Shown: piece after piece, positions 1 through 14,000 of the stretch
How positions within the stretch are numbered: the stretch's first letter is position 1
How the letters are laid out: the number at the start of each line of letters is the position of its first letter
Assembly: GCF_964204645.1 (NCBI RefSeq)
Contig: NC_134028.1
Span: forward strand, 24,526,153-24,590,152
Reading direction: 5' to 3'
DNA from: Tubulanus polymorphus
Taxonomy: Eukaryota > Nemertea > Palaeonemertea > Tubulaniformes > Tubulanidae
Length of the DNA: 64,000 nucleotides
Notes under the pieces: model-generated
Seen by the model: only the letters and a program-made list of their open reading frames with translations
Database searches by the model: none
What the model was told of the DNA's origin: nothing
Position numbers and translations under genes: made by a program

Positions 1-780
1 CTTACTTTTCATCCCTTTTCTGAATATGTTTTCAATTGTCCTGCAGAATGGTAACAGCATAGGATGGTGATTGGAAATTGGAACATTGCTCAATCTTAGT
101 TCAGAAATATAACCTGAAAATGTTCAATTAATGAATAAACGAACCAATAAGCGCCTAGCCAGCGATATGACTGACGTCGACGACGTTTTTTCGATACTTT
201 TTATCGAGAATCAAATCAACTTTAGTATAGGGGCTTAACTTTCAAATAAATAGAATATTAGATATTGAAGGGCTACCTTTGAGGTCTTTTAGAAGTGGAT
301 CAGTCACTGACATATTTATTTTGCGTAATTTCGCTCACTTTCCAGCTCGAAACTTCATAATTTGAGAATTGACATTTTTGACAATCACTTCCGCATCCAC
401 TTCGACCTTGAAAGTCGTATTAATGCAATAATGCAATCAATTTAGATTTTATTAAGGCCTTTCCTACACAATATGTTCATGAGGCACTTTCACTAAGAGA
501 TTGACATAAGATAAAAAGCAGTTTTCAGGTATGCATTCTAAAAAATTAAAATGAAATACTGACAAACGAGTATCACGCGTATGACGCGTTAAACCAATTC
601 AATTAAATCCAAAAATAGTTGCGCTCCGAGATCAAAAGTGGAGCCGAGACTTGAGTTTATACTCGATCGTAACTACCAGAGATCTGATAACCATTCGAGC
701 GGCGTGCTTTAATAGCCTGCGCACTGGCGATATCAAAGCTGTGCGGAGTGTAATTCAATACCGACCTCCGATTTGACAGC
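1..780. other. Upstream flank of XYLT, unresolved
   Basis: No coding region is recognised. A CRE-like TGACGTCGAC lies at about 172-181. There is no convincing TATA box near the gene. Bases 600-780 are richer in CpG than the AT-rich sequence before them, which would fit a TATA-less promoter, but no start site can be placed. Confidence 0.3.
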
Positions 781-781
781 G

Positions 782-847
782 ATGGTCACGTTTTTGACGC
801 CGAGTGACAACAAACTGGTATCGCTGCAGCTGTTGCTGCTGAGATGA
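782..847 (+). CDS. Upstream ORF 1 in the presumed XYLT 5' UTR
   Basis: ATG at 782 opens 21 codons rich in Leu (ending LQLLLLR) and stops with TGA at 845-847. The stop overlaps the ATG of the next upstream ORF in an ATGA arrangement. It is relevant only if transcription begins upstream of 782, which the sequence does not show. Confidence 0.35.
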   Translation: MVTFLTPSDNKLVSLQLLLLR

Positions 848-885
848 GGCGCCGGTGGTCATCAGTTAGTGACAGTCAGTGTTGA
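844..885 (+). CDS. Upstream ORF 2 in the presumed XYLT 5' UTR
   Basis: ATG at 844 opens 13 codons (MRRRWSSVSDSQC) and stops at 883-885, eight bases before the main XYLT start at 894. Such close spacing would restrict reinitiation, so this uORF could dampen translation. It has no recognisable product; any role would be through the act of translation. Confidence 0.35.
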   Translation: MRRRWSSVSDSQC

Positions 886-893
886 TTGCCGCG

Positions 894-1112
894 ATGAGAT
901 TCTTCTCGAGATACAAGATATTTTTCTATATCGTGCTCGTTATCATCGTCGTTCAAATATACGTCGGGTTTTATTTCATCAATTCGACGACGACGAAGAA
1001 ACGAACGGAGGAAGAGAACGGGCCGAATTCCTACGTGGTCGTAGATGATGGGAATTTACAACTTCGCTATCAAGATGGGAACGGTATCCAGATTAAACCT
1101 GCACAAGAAATC
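894..1112 (+). CDS. XYLT: XYLT exon 1: start and Golgi signal anchor
   Basis: Encodes residues 1-73. The ATG at 894 is chosen because the open frame upstream of it begins only with a GTG, and the residues from MRFFSRYK onward form a classic type II anchor: short basic tail, then about 20 hydrophobic residues ([19 protein letters not shown]). After it comes a polar, acidic stem segment. The donor GTAAGT follows at 1113 after a complete codon (phase 0). If the transcript starts well upstream, two short upstream ORFs precede this start. Confidence 0.93.
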
Positions 1113-4100
1113 GTAAGTTTGGTCGTAAACATGGATTGTAGGCTTATACAGTACAGTGAATATATTGCTGGTGGTTCATTCATTCATTCATGAACAGCGA
1201 TTTCCTCCAGCTCACTGACATTCATGTACTTTGTTTGTAAAAAGAAAAACACTTGCTGCTTTAAAAGAAGGAAAAGAAAGTGCATATAGAAAATTTGGTC
1301 AATCATGGTTTTGTTATTTTTCACTCAACCAACATCTTCACCCGTCAAGGGATTCGTACCCACAACGCTAAAGCTGTTCCCCGAACCCCTTGACCTCACG
1401 AGTCATTGGAGTCGTTACTAGTTGACCAGAATCCGGTCGTATCAATCACAGCGCTTGTAACAAACGACTTTAGGCTTTTATTGGTTTTCCCGTTAAATGG
1501 ACCAAGGAAGTATTTTGCAAATCGATGTATGACGTCATGCGCAACAGCGCCTGTAATGAAATCAGGCTTTGTGAGGCCAGGGGGCTGGTGGAAGCGAGTT
1601 CGGGAGTGATACCTGACCCCTGGCAAGCGAGGATGCTCAACCAATAGAGCAACTGGCCCCTGCTGGTCCATTAGTTTACTGAAAAGGGGGATTGTGCATC
1701 ATTTGTACAAAGGTCCTCTCCCCAAGTACAATGGGTTATGGACCATTCAGGAGTAGCCCCTAATCAGAATCAAATTTGAAGTGTCGGCATGTTTTCCGTT
1801 TTTAGTATCGAGGCAAGGACGATGATAAGTCGAATTCGCTGGTTCCGTCTCGGACCATGAATTTCAAGCCGAAATGCGAAATAACGAGCAAAGACGCGTT
1901 ATCGGCGCTTTCCCGCGCGAGAACTACGCAGTGTAAACAGGAAATCGCCGACGTCGCCTGCGAAGCTCAACGCGGGACGCTTTATTGGAAGAAACTTCCT
2001 CGATTCTGTAAATATAAAGGTAAGATAGATTGTAGAATGAGAAAAAGAGAATGAGTTTATAATCTATGTTTTTTATATTCAAATATGGAATTTTCTTTAA
2101 TTATTTGTTTGATTCGATATTATATCCATTTTTGGTGTGTAGCTTAAACGCCCGCCTGCCTCACCTACCGGTAATGAAACAGGCGTTCCATTTTGAAGTT
2201 TGGAAAGTACAGAGATGTAGGCCTAGTTGTGTAAATAATGTTCCTTCCAGCCTGAACCGACAATCAACTGATTGTTTTGTAGGCTGCCTAATTCTAACTT
2301 TACCCTCATTCCCATTTCACCCCATTAGTCTTTTTCAAAAAGGGGCAAAATGGGAATAAAGTGATAAAAACGAACATGCAAGAACAAGCAACTGATTGGG
2401 GTTTATTTTGTAGGCTGCCTAATTTGTAACATTGCGATTTAGTAGAAATAACAATAAGAGTTTCAACAGACACTTAATAGTCAATTGTTCCAGGTACATT
2501 AACAATGACATTGTTTCTGTAGGATTTTTACTTACACCCAAATGTTATAGTGATGAGGAAAAATGTCAGCTAAACCTATTACAAAATATACAAGATTTTT
2601 TCCATCTTTGACGGATTTGATCCTTAAACCAATATTCTAAGCAATGGATGCAGAGAACTGAGTACGACTAGCCGTCTTTGTAAACTTTTGTAAACTACCT
2701 AGTGATAAATGCGGTACTTTTTAATCAAACAGGGAAGCAGTTGGCCTGGCAATTTACAATTTGAATTTCATAAACTTCCGTATTATCTGTATTGGGAATG
2801 TCAGTGTTGATTTGATAATCTCCCATTGTAACATCTGCTAACTGATTTAACCTCGTAGCTGTTGTCGCTTGATTGTGAATTTGGGCGGAAATTTCAACGA
2901 ATTCAACAATTACCGTTTCTAATTCGATTTAATTTGCGAGCGCTTTGTATGAATTACAATCGAAGCCCGCACATACATATTTCATAACTTCTAAACCTAT
3001 TCAAATTTCAGCAATTGTGTCAAAATATTTCGTAATAACGTTGAAATGAAAATAAGTCCCCAGGTTTCGTTTCACAGTTCTCGACTGAAGTTATTAGGCT
3101 AATATATTTGTAATAAAGTTTTTAGAGGAAAGTTGTTGTTTGGGATTCAATGTATTTGGTGGATGCCAGTTTTCTAGATGGGCCTGACTGATAAGCATGT
3201 ACATCGTGTATTGTGCTATCAGATATAGGGTGGAAATGGATCAGTAAGGTTTCATTGCGTTGTACTGGTTACCGGTACTAAATTCTTCATATAAGTAAAT
3301 GCATTGTATGATTTATTTACTCATCACAGTTATACAAACTGGTCTGATGGGAAGCACGATTTCATCAAAAAAAATCTTACCAGATGGCAGTCTACTGAAA
3401 ATGACGTTCGATGTATTTCAATAAAAAATATCGTATATGAGCACAACATTTACACTTTTTATGTGTCAACTAATGTTCACCGCTGCCTGTTTTAAACCTG
3501 AAATACTGTTAGTCAGGAATCACAGCCGTAGGCCTGAACTCAGAGTTGAATATCTGGAGACATTTTCAACATTGTTTTGCCTGTTTACACGTTTCAATGC
3601 CTCGAGAAATTGTGTTATTTCTGAAACTGAAAGACATCTTTCACTGATTCGTTACAATGTCGCAGACGTTATTATTTCACGACTGTAAAAACAGCTCGAA
3701 GCAAAGTCTGACATTTTGTCTTCAAATGGTTTCTATATTTATTTTAGGACTTGGTCTTATCTTCAGCAAATATTCCTGAACAAAATTTTCGTCGGAGAAT
3801 TCTCCACCTGTTTCGATGTTAATACTCATGAGTTTTTTTGCGACTGCTGACTGGCCACAAGTATCGATCCTAGCCAAATTGAAAAATAAAGTGATGAGAA
3901 AAATCAATTAGCATTTGAACTGAGAACTACTGTGGAGTCAAATCAAACCCGTATAACTACAACTGGATACAGACTCAACATAACTGTTGAGTCCAGAGTA
4001 ACACATCTGTAGAATGGGTGGGCCTAGAAGAACTGGCTCCAGAATCAAATCATATACACTTAGAACGGAAGAACTGGATCAAATGTCAATCCCAAAATTT

Positions 4101-7100
4101 GGAACTGAGTTCCTGGTCGAATGGCTTTTAACTCATGATTGTTGAACTGGATCCTGTTCTAGATTTGAGTCGGGAGTCCACTTTAAAAGAAAAACTATTT
4201 GGATCAAATCTATGTACATAACATATCTGTCGATGGTGGTTTGATAAAACGGGGATTTTGGCGGTTAACAGTATCATGGACATATGGATGAGAATATAAT
4301 AATATGGAGATCGACGTATAATCTTGTTTATACATGCACGCTAGCATTTTACCTATCTGTTCATAATTCACACGATTCACTGACAATAACATCAGCTTTC
4401 ACTCCTCAATCAACTCATGTTTACGATTGAAACTTCTATCATGCATGAGTCAGTAATGTATTTCATTTGTCTGATAAAGAGAAAGCTGAGAGAGAGGCAG
4501 AGGCAGAGGCAGAGGCAGAGGGAATATCTGAATCCTGAAAGGGATCGAGCATTCACAGATATTTCCTACTGCATCTTATTGAGGTTTTTATGTCAGGCCT
4601 TCGTTCATCGATTCCACTTTGATTTACTTTATCTTTAAGAGCAGACAACTAGAAAAACGGCGCTCGTGCGCACGGAACTTGAAAGAGAAATTATTGAATG
4701 TAACTGTGTTTGAAGTTTAACGAGGTTATAGGTGTTCGATGACGTAAGGGAGAGAAATAGAAGTCGACAGCGGCGCCAGAGTTTCGAGCGACGCGATTTT
4801 AATAAAATTTTTTAAGCGAAAGCGACATCGTTGAAACGCGTCATGACGTAAACATGACAGGATCCCTACGACTCCTTGATTCCTTAAAAACTCCTTCCCA
4901 AACGTAAAATGCTTTTGAAGATGCTTGAAACTCCTTTTATCTTTTATTTTAAGAAATGTCTGAAACTCCTCTTAAACTCCTTCAATTATGAGAAATAGGC
5001 AATTAGAGATTGTTGTCTAGTTTATAGTTGTACAGTAAACTATGCCTAAATTAGATCTGTTGGACCCAGATTTTTTTTAAACCAAATTGGCTGGCTACGG
5101 ACTTAGAAACATATTTTGGTTGTGTAAAGGATAAAAATTACTTAAAAACCACCGAATTGGATAAACGGTACCGATTTAGGAGGAGTCTCCCGTATTAATT
5201 AGGATATGAAAGTGATACAGACACTTCCTCGATCATTGAAATTTTCTCCTCGAAAACTCCTTTTATCCAGGAATAACTGATCTGTACGCACCCCGGTATG
5301 AGAAATTAATGCGAGTTGAAGACTCGAGATGGCGACGTCAATTGACTTTGAGTATTGGATATAGCCGGCGGGTGTCGCGCGCATTATTGAAAATCATTCT
5401 CTTTGGCGTTGTCGTGTTGATGGGCGCGCGGTGGATGAAATCTCAGTGTTGTTAATCTAATTATGTTAATTGAATTGTCACATCGCATGTTGTCATTAAC
5501 GGCATCTGCCTCGTCTGATCTACCTGAGTAATTATGAATGCATCAATGTCAACATCCATCGGTCATCCCCCCTCACACCTCTTGAGGCCATCTATCGGTC
5601 ATCCCCCTCATACCTCATGCAGCCATCCATCGGTCATCCCCTCACACCTGCGGCCATCCATCGGTCATCCCCCCTCACACCTTGTGCGGCCATCCATCGG
5701 TCATCCCCTCACACCTGCGGCCATCCATCGGTCATCCCCCTCACACCTCCTGAGGCCATCAATCGGTCATCCCCTCACACCTCGTGTGGCCATCCATCAG
5801 TCATCCCCCTCACAACTCATGCGACCATCCATCAGTCATCCCCCTCACACCTCATGCGGCCATCCATCGGTCATTCCCCTCACACCTCATGCGGCCATCC
5901 ATCGGTCATTCCCCCTCACACCTCATGCGGCCATCCATCGGTCATTCCCCTCACACCTCATGCGGCCATCCATCGGTCGGGCCTGGTCTGACATTTTTGG
6001 TCGGGTCAAACAGGCACGGCTCCATTTGGCATCCGTGTGAATTGTTGCGTGTGATTTCGGCTAACGATTCTGTCTTATTACTCCTAGATTTTACCATAAA
6101 TTAATATTATATTGGATTTATTCTTTTGGGGAAATTGGTGATCATGATTTTACCATGAATTCATTCTATATTGAATTTAATCATTTGTCGAAGATCATGT
6201 AATTCATCGTTTTTGCAAAAATTCAAACTCGAAATCGAAGCCGAACTGATCATCATAGATAGATCTCGCCACTAGTGATTCTGACTCGTCGCCTCGCGGC
6301 GTTAGAAATTCAATTGAGATTGCGTTAGATCTCGTTCGATTAGGTTCATTACGCACTTATACCTATACGAGAGAGAGAGTGAGCGAGAAGAGAGAAGAGA
6401 GGGAAGAGGATAGAGAGATCACAACTCTCTGACCAGAGAACGACATTAGAACTGTTACGCTGACGCGCGTGTCGGAGCGCGGCCGTGGATGCGCTAGCTA
6501 CATTCGAACGAACGAGATGATCGTTGCTGAAGGTAAAGCCCCGCCGCGATCAATCAATCATTGAACGGTTGTTGTATCGGTAATCACAGAGCTCTCGACG
6601 ACCGACCGACCGACGTGTTGTAATCAATGACCGGTCGAGTAGTGTTTACGGCTGCTGTGAGACCCGGTGGTGGTCAGCATGCTAGCGACCACGCCTCGTG
6701 AATGGATCCCGTTACCGCGTTGTTGATTATTTGCGTAGCGATTTGTATGTTGTTGGTAGTTTGTTTCGCGTGTTATTGTATCTGTTATCACGGTAGTTGA
6801 AGGAATCTGCGGCCCGCGCCCGTGACCCGACGTTTTCGCTCCACGGGTACCGCGCTCCGTGGCTCCCGGATGGCTCGGACTCCCGCGGAATTATTCGGCA
6901 GTTTGTATCTCGGATGAAATGTTTCGAATGAAGGAGTATTTATTAAATCGCGATCGCGCTGATTTATTGTTTGAGGAAGTTTCATTGATCGACTTCGGTT
7001 TGGTTTTTAGTTTCGTAGTCGCGTCGTCTCTCTGTCTATCGGTCATCCACATTTTCCAACAAATCGCAGGTACGTTTATATGAATAACTACTCAGATTTT

Positions 7101-7939
7101 AGTGTTTTTAGCCGTTAGATTAGCTCAGTCATAAGCCGATATGGCGCAAGCATTTCGACCAACGAACCATTCATATGGGAATGTGCCTGTTTGCCCCAGC
7201 TAAATTTGGCAAAGTGCTGGACCAAGTCCGTGCCAAATTTTATTGCGTGTGAATGTTAAATGTTAAATAACTTGGAAGTACCACAGCATCCAAGTGAGTG
7301 GTTTATGAGTGAACACGCTCTCTAATTATGCACGCGTCGAATTGTGACTCTGGTCTCTGTGATCCAGGTCAGTTCAACCCGGGCCAAATCATCTCTGCGT
7401 GACTGGAATTATTTCAGAGTTAATCAGCAAAATCTAAACTTCATCATCAGAGAAACAGAAAGATATTTTTTCGTTTCTCGGTCAAAACTCTGAAACTGTC
7501 CAAAGAAAAATTAAAATATTGTCTCTTATTGAGAAACAGTGGTTCTTTCTATGACACAGTGGTCAAGTCATTTAATCGAAGAATCGAAGCAATTGAATTT
7601 AATTTGAAATGAATCTAATGAATGAATGAATTTAAGCGCGGGTTGAAATCAGTTCATGCCAATTTTTCAGCTACGTAAAAACTTTTCCATCACTGATCAT
7701 TGAAGAATCAGCTTGAAATTTCTTGTACTCGTTTAGTTCTCTCAGCATCACATCGAAAACATAAATCTTCAAAAGATATCAGTTCATAGGGAAATTTATC
7801 AGTAAGTGACTATGTTGGACCTGTGTAGATGTGTAGTGTCAAAAAGCTATTCTCGATTGTGATTAATCTTACAACGGAGTTCAGAGTTGCAAATTGTACA
7901 AATTACAATCCTCCATCTCTCATTAGATATATAATATAC

Positions 7940-8037
<98 letters not shown>

Positions 8038-11000
8038 TAGATATATATATATATATATATAAATATATATATGTATATATATATATATATATACATGTGT
8101 GTTAGTAGGGTTCGTTCCCATCATCACTAAAGAGTATTCTTATCAATTATGGTAAATATTTCATGTTTATGCTCATTATCTCTTACAGTAAACAGTTACA
8201 GTACGTATCTACTGCACTATAGGCGCACTTAAGTTCCTACTTCAGTTCCGTCTACTAGAAATTCCTTTTGCCCTAAAGGCCTTGACTTGGGCAATGTAGC
8301 TGTATGATAAAACTCAATAAATCAGCTGGGCCAGAAGAATGAATTTAGCATTGACATAAATCGGAATGAATTCAGCATTGATGTATATGGAGGTATCAAT
8401 CTGCTGTCCGGACCTTGTATCCCCTAAAAACAATCAGTACTTCACCACCATTCTTCCAATTTCCACTTGAGACATTTCTAATTGAAAATTAACTTCCAGC
8501 ACCAGATATTAGGCATTTTATTAAGATTAGTTCAGAAGAGAATGAGAGAGAAGAGTTCAGATTTGACTCATTGAAAATGAACAGACTTTAACTCAGAGTT
8601 AAACTTGTCGAACTCACCGCTGTGGAACTGGATCCTGAAGGTTCAATTCGGGCTAATTAATTCTTTGTAGCGACAACAGTAATGAAAAAAAAAACACTAC
8701 CAGCAGCAGTTTTCATAAGACTGAGGGAATTACCTCAATTTCATATTGACTGTTACCGGCGGCGATGAGAACGCTGTAGCTTCTATCGATAGCAATTAAT
8801 TTCTGATTGCGATGATGATGGGAATTTCGTTAAGTAGATTAATTAGAAAACGAAGAACAACCCACGACGCAACAGCAGTTTATTTTTACAATTAGAAGTT
8901 ATCATCAAATCAGTTACAGAAAGTATCAACAACAATTGTGTTTCCATCTGAAGACGTGAAATTTCTATCGAGCAACGTTACAAACTCTCAGAAAAGAATA
9001 ATCAGTTTTTACCAATGGAATGAGCCCTTACTGTATCCTATAACTATAGCGGATGGTATATACATCAGACCTTCGGTTCAAAAAGTAAGCGCTTAGGACT
9101 TTTACCGTTCATTCCAAAAATGATAAGCACTGATAAGACTGTCACAGATTCCTCGCTACAATCCACGCTCGAGTTGGTAGCTCTGTAGTTGACTGCGTTA
9201 ATCTAAAATGTGACCTTAATGCGTGTCAGGTCGCCACACGTTGATGTATACCCCCCCCCCCCCCCCCCCCGACAAGTGTCTTATTTCCTGATTGAACAAA
9301 CTTAGGCAAAGAGCAATCGGTGAATGTGAAATCAATAACACTGGCTAATTACAGCTTCAACAACGCATTGAGTGGGGGCGGGGGGCGGGGTGCAGGTGAG
9401 AGGGGGGTTCTTACAAACACACCTCGATTACAAAATCACCAGTTCAAAAATCAGCCCAATGAAGTCAATATCATCGTGAAGTTGTACAGGGACCTGAAGG
9501 GATGCAGGGTTCTGGTAGCTGGTTGTTAAGTTGCCAGCAGATTTGTAAGGGACATTCTAAATAGATAAGAGATAAGAAGTACAAGTAAAGCGTTCGACTT
9601 TGAGTTCTATAAAAAAGTGAAAATCTAAAGCAGTCGTTGATAATGAAATATCGCTCGTAAAAACCTCCGCATACATCATTAAACAAACATGGTTTCAAGA
9701 CGTGCGAATCAAGACAAATTGTTTTAATCCGTTACTTTTCCAATGCAAATTTCTCTTATTAATTCAGTTTCAAGCGATGATGACTACGAGGACATCATCC
9801 TCATCATCATCATCATCATCATCATCATCAGCGTCGTGGATTTTTCTTTAAAACGGGACTCGATCCGATACGTCATTGTCTAGCGCATGTGTCTGTGTGT
9901 ATGTGTATGTGTGTTATAGATGGGGCTAGAATTAGTTTTTCGCTTGATTGCTCGCGACGATAGTTTGTCAATAAGATGTTTTATGCCCGATCACTCGTAC
10001 ATCTTCAATCAGGTCCCATTGCGTCATAATTCGATGTCGTTAGTAATTGCATCCGGGCTTCACGATAGGCATGTCACGAATATGTCGAGTTTAGACTGCG
10101 CGTACCGATGGGCTGCGTGTGTATGAATGAAGAAATTAGGTGTCCTGTCAACGATCAACAATCCTGGCCCATAAATTGAAGACGTAGCTAGACTGGATTT
10201 AGAGTCGGAAAATATCTACACTGAGTCTACGGTTAAAGATAGTTTAGCTAGACTTGGTTCAGAGTTAACGGTAGCTAGATTGGGTTCAGATTTCAAGATA
10301 CCTAGATTGTGGAAGCAATTGATTTCCTATTTTTCGATCTGGAATGGAGCCCAATTCAAGATTTTCAATTAAGTACGTGTATTTGATAAGCCTGATAGAT
10401 TTTAACACCTTGAGTTTGTTAATTAGACACCCAGTACTCTCTCTTACCCTCTCTCTCCCTCTCCTCATCCTCTCTCTCCTCTTCCTCTCCCTCCCTCTCC
10501 TCTTGCCCGCTCTTCCTCTCTGCGTGCATAGAAGTAGTTAAGATGTATACAGTTTCATGCAGGTCCCGACTGTTGTTCAGTTGCGTGAAATCACGATTGA
10601 TCAGATCAGTTAAAGAGATGTTCTATGAAAGATTCATCAGTGTTCTCTGATAAGACTCTCTCTCTCCGGCTCTCTTTCTCTCTCTCCCTACTCTCTCCCC
10701 TTCGGTGATTTGAATTGATCCGAGTTTGATTTTAATATCGATTTCTTCAGATGAGCGATCGTGTTTGATTTCAACATCGCGTCGTGTCCTACATCGATCT
10801 CATTATGATTTGTTTCTTCGGTATAAAAGTGTCGATTCACAGGAAAAATCTGAGGTCTTCAGGGTTCGTTTTCGGCAGTTTACCGGTAACCTGAGCGTAC
10901 TACGTTAAATGAAATTTCTCAACCGGATTCAGTGAATCTGATAATGATTCAGGGGTTCAACTTCGTGAAACTGTGTCCGTGTAACATAGTTCGGCTGTAA

Positions 11001-14000
11001 CCACTTTCCTTCCTTCACGTGAGGAATTTCTTCCGACATTCGGCTGGTTTGTTCTCTTCCCATTCATGTAGTACACATCCCTGTTACACATGTTTTTTTT
11101 AGCCAAAGACTCCCGGCATTTTTCATCTTGTCAATTTTGATGGATTATCTGCCAATATTAGGCAATCGCGTTTATGGGCAGTTATCGATTCGTTCGTTCA
11201 TGTTCCGTGTCCGTCTGCCCTTATCTTGAGAATTTGTTTGGGTTTATTAACTTACACTGACATTGCCACTGTACGCACGCCTCTGAGGAACCCAGCACGC
11301 TCTGGTCAACAAACTGTGGGCTGTCTGCCGTGGCGGCGTACAGCTCGTCGTATTATTAATGGTTCGTTCATTGCTCCGCAGCCACGGCGAAAGATAAGTC
11401 CGTATTTGCTTTAGGGATAGGTGGAACAAAACCAAACGCCGACGACGGCGTCGCTGTTGTTTTGATTTATGATCATATCGCGAAAAAAAGGCGACTGATC
11501 TTCATAAAGGATAAGCAGCAAGGCGAGACCTTCCTCCTGACCGCTTTAATAGGCTACGCTAGGGACCACCTCGTCAAAACGAGTTTAAGATTAATCCAAA
11601 ATTCGGACCAAAATATAGATGTAAAAGATTTGTACATAAAATGTTATTGAAAGAGAAAATTAACGTTGATATCTAATATTTACTCGGAGAAGGTGTGTAT
11701 GAAATCAAATATTCGATGCCTTGAGCCCGGCTCGATCTATAAATGTGCCAACAGTTTTGGGCTAATGAATTAGATGCATGCAAGTAGTAGTTTAGATTGG
11801 TCGTCTGCATCGAGGCGTCTAAGTTAGAGGAATATGTAGTAACATCTTTGAGGAGTTCATCCTGCAGATTTTCTCATCTAGAGCGCACATCAAAATTCGG
11901 TTTCAATCTTTCTGCATTACCAAAGTCTATACTCTATATATTTCTAGGTCAACCCTGTCAATAAGTAGCAGTTGAACGTAGACTCATAGCTTGGACTTTT
12001 CGTGATATCGTATTAATGTATTCTCTCTCTCTGTTTTGTTTTATTTGCAGATGAAAATGAAGGTCAATTTCTCGGATGTTTCAAAGATGTCAAATCGAAC
12101 AGAGATCTGTCGGCTTACAACGTCGTTTTTGAAACCGACAATTCGCCAGAAAAATGCATTTATACCTGCTATAGACTAGGTAAGTGTTGAGTGGAGAGAA
12201 CGTGTTCGCATTCTTTATGAAATCATGTGATTGCATTGGGATTAGATTGATTCGAAAAATGTGAAAAATACTTTTTTAAGTCGAGATTTGTGTCGAAGAT
12301 AGTGAAAAAAAAGTGAAAATTTTATGAAAATGTTTGAAATTTTGGTTGCAGATAATTTTCATGTAGAATGATCTTGCAAGTCGTGATTAGAGACTTGAGT
12401 CTATTCATTTTTGTCCGGGATCAATTTTTGTGGATATTTCTCTCAATCTTTTGAACGCACAACTCAAATTTGTCATAATACGACCAGTGAAACTGTGCTG
12501 TCTGAATAAACCATCGTTTCATATCCATTTTACACTGTTTTGAAGGATTGCTAAAAAGTCTTCTTTAACTCATTTGTATCAGAGAAAAGAGACTCCATTT
12601 TATGAATAGACATGTCTTAAAATGATCGAGGTATTACGAGACTGAAGAGGGCTCCCGGGGTAGACTGCCTGATTGCCTGCGAAATTTGCATATTCAGTCG
12701 TAATATATCTTCTACTTGCACATTGTCCATTAAAGATAGAAATGGCTTTTCAGCAATGATTCTGCTGATTTATTATTGATGGTTCGATTTTGTGCGCGAG
12801 GCCTGATAGATCGGTTTAACCTTCGCAAACAAATGCCAATCGGTAATCAATGCTTGTCGTAATATAATTAAGGCTTCGCTTTAAGACGTAACGACGTGAA
12901 CGGGGGCGGTTCGATGTATAGATTGTATCAACAATTAGGATCTCATTCGGTGTCGATCCGAGTGAGATCAATAATCACAACCAGAGACAATTTCATTCTT
13001 AATCTCGTAGTATATTTCATCTCGTTCGTATCGACGTTCAAGCAGGGTTTGTATCATCTCTGATTACTTGAATTAGTCTCTTTGTCTCTGGATTGTATAT
13101 ATATATATATCTCATAATTTCTGTAGTATCTCATTATTCCTGAAGATGGCTATTAGGATATAGTCGAAACGTTGAAATAAACTACTGTCTCGAAGTTTCA
13201 TTTTCGGACTTTTTCGTTATAATTGTGGGATTCTCTCTACTCTACGAGGCCTGTAGTGAGTGAAGTTTTGAAAATTTTGCATTTCGGGAGATATTGATAA
13301 TGGCCCGTCTGTCCTATCCTGTCTGTCCTATTCTATCCTTTCCTCCCTTTCCTATCCTGTGTTATCCTTTCCTATCCTGTCCTATCCTAATCCGTCCAAT
13401 CCTATCCTGTCCAACCCTATCCTTTCCCAGATGGTATCCTATACTATCCATTCCTATCCAATCCTATGTTGTCCTTTTCCATATCCTACTCTTTCCTACA
13501 TTTTCCACCTATCACATTATGATGTACATAAGGAGTAAGGTATCAAACTATATTACTGCGTGCGCTGATTTTGCTGCCTTCGTCAATTTGTCACCAACAG
13601 CCGGATTGGGATTCTTTGATTTAGCCAATCTGTATCGGTGAGTCTCGGTGAGTCCTTGTTGGATATCAAAGACTAGCCGCTGAAAATTGGTCGCTACGTG
13701 ATATCTTTTTATAGTCATCTTTAATTTGTCATCGGTTACACAACAAAGAACAACAGCAGCAGCAGCAGCAGCCGAGACAATTACTCATTTCATTGCGAGA
13801 AATACTGATTTGATGATTTTTTATTAACAGCAATACGAAAGGCATCATCGAGGGTCTTACCCGCTTTGATTACTGATTAATTCGAATTCATAGAAATATG
13901 TAAGGTGTAACTAAGGGACTTACCCCCCCCCCCTTGATTACTGATTAATTCAAATTCATAGAAATATGTAAGGTGTAACTAAGGGACTTACCCCCCCCCC

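Noticed and set aside
5534-6104. His/Ser/Pro-rich ORFs of 106-168 codons
   Set aside because: All three forward frames are open across a minisatellite lacking stops; no codon-level evidence.
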